From the IMG/VR virus record IMGVR_UViG_3300023271_000005, positions 1 through 40,988 of that record: DNA of 40,988 nucleotides. One strand, written 5' to 3'. Positions 40,846 to 40,988 of the stretch are shown piece after piece. This DNA comes from a virus. A program made the translations under genes and the position numbers. The notes below the pieces were generated by a model. That model saw only the letters and a list, made by a program, of their open reading frames with translations, was not told where the DNA came from and made no database searches. The first letter of the stretch is position 1, and each line of letters opens with the position of its first letter.

Positions 40846-40988
40846 GGCCGTGTGGTGCGTGGGCGGGCGGGGCGGCGAGGCTGTGCGTACCTCAGGGACC
40901 GCGCAACCGTGGGAAGAGCCAGGACGCGTTCTCGCAGAGGGGTGGGCGCGCCGTGCACAGGAAAGAGGGAGAGAGAGAGAGAGAGAAG
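40846..40988. repeat. Right copy of terminal direct repeat
   Basis: Matches 1-143 without gaps, exactly from 40899 onward, with seven mismatches in the first 53 bases. It ends in the GA microsatellite at the contig edge. Confidence 0.9.

Larger units (their letters stand above)
40389..40988. other. Right-end non-coding control region
   Basis: This 600-bp stretch has no gene. It contains leader hairpin E and promoter E, two tandem GTRCGGAAAAG boxes (40522-40543), a cluster of GTACC/GGTAC boxes flanking an AT-rich segment (40590-40760), a small ACGGG/CCCGT hairpin (40765-40780) and the right terminal repeat. Confidence 0.7.

Noticed and set aside
1-40988. tRNA genes, integrase or lysogeny module
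   Set aside because: I saw no cloverleaf-like sequences and no integrase, excisionase or CI-like repressor among the genes.

Overview
The window looks like the essentially complete genome of a lytic, short-tailed (podovirus-like) bacteriophage. Hallmarks are a terminase large subunit, a head-to-tail connector (portal), a scaffold-like protein, a major capsid protein, T7-type tail tubular A- and B-like proteins, a repeat-rich fibre protein and two giant proteins of the ejected internal-virion type. There is no tail-tube or sheath gene, no integrase, no phage RNA polymerase and no DNA polymerase. Four sigma70-like promoters point to a bacterial host. The host cannot be named from the sequence; composition is moderately GC-rich. 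The two ends share an approximately 143-bp direct repeat, so the contig is either circular or carries terminal repeats.

Layout. (1) 1-2520: GC-rich non-coding DNA and three leftward genes: a DUF932-type protein and two small unknown proteins, with their own promoters, leader hairpins and terminators. (2) 2521-2957: a 437-bp divergent control region. (3) 2958-26636: one rightward block of tightly packed or overlapping genes: capsid, three small virion or lectin-like proteins, a 24-repeat fibre fused to a tail-tube-A-like domain, tail-tube-B-like, a gp14-like protein, 1549-aa and 2180-aa virion proteins, then small membrane, lipoprotein and HNH-like genes that probably include lysis functions. 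(4) 26518-40388: one leftward block. Read from its promoters it runs: small early genes (40.4-36.8 kb), primase-polymerase-like protein, SF3 helicase, SSB-like protein, terminase, portal, scaffold, YqaJ-type exonuclease, ERF-type annealing protein, terminator, and a two-domain HNH plus Vsr-like nuclease. (5) 40389-40988: a 600-bp non-coding region with the main early promoter, GTAC-box repeats and the right terminal repeat.

How the genes work together. Host RNA polymerase probably starts at the leftward promoters. Replication would rely on the AEP primase and SF3 helicase with host polymerase (or the primase's own polymerising activity). The exonuclease and ERF pair supplies single-strand-annealing recombination. 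Terminase, portal and scaffold are transcribed with the replication genes, while the capsid they serve lies on the opposite strand.

The most unusual signal is a reiterated leader cassette in front of leftward genes: a promoter of the TTGACA type, then a GC-rich hairpin whose first base coincides with the predicted +1, then an A/G-rich ribosome-binding site. Four promoter-linked copies and a fifth hairpin have different but still complementary outer stems, and four of the five share a GGCA-loop-UGCC core. Other points of interest are the fibre/tail-tube fusion, an acetyltransferase-like domain inside the 2180-aa virion protein, a 119-bp convergent gene overlap, a duplicated GGGTGATAGCCCC module and origin-like GTAC boxes.
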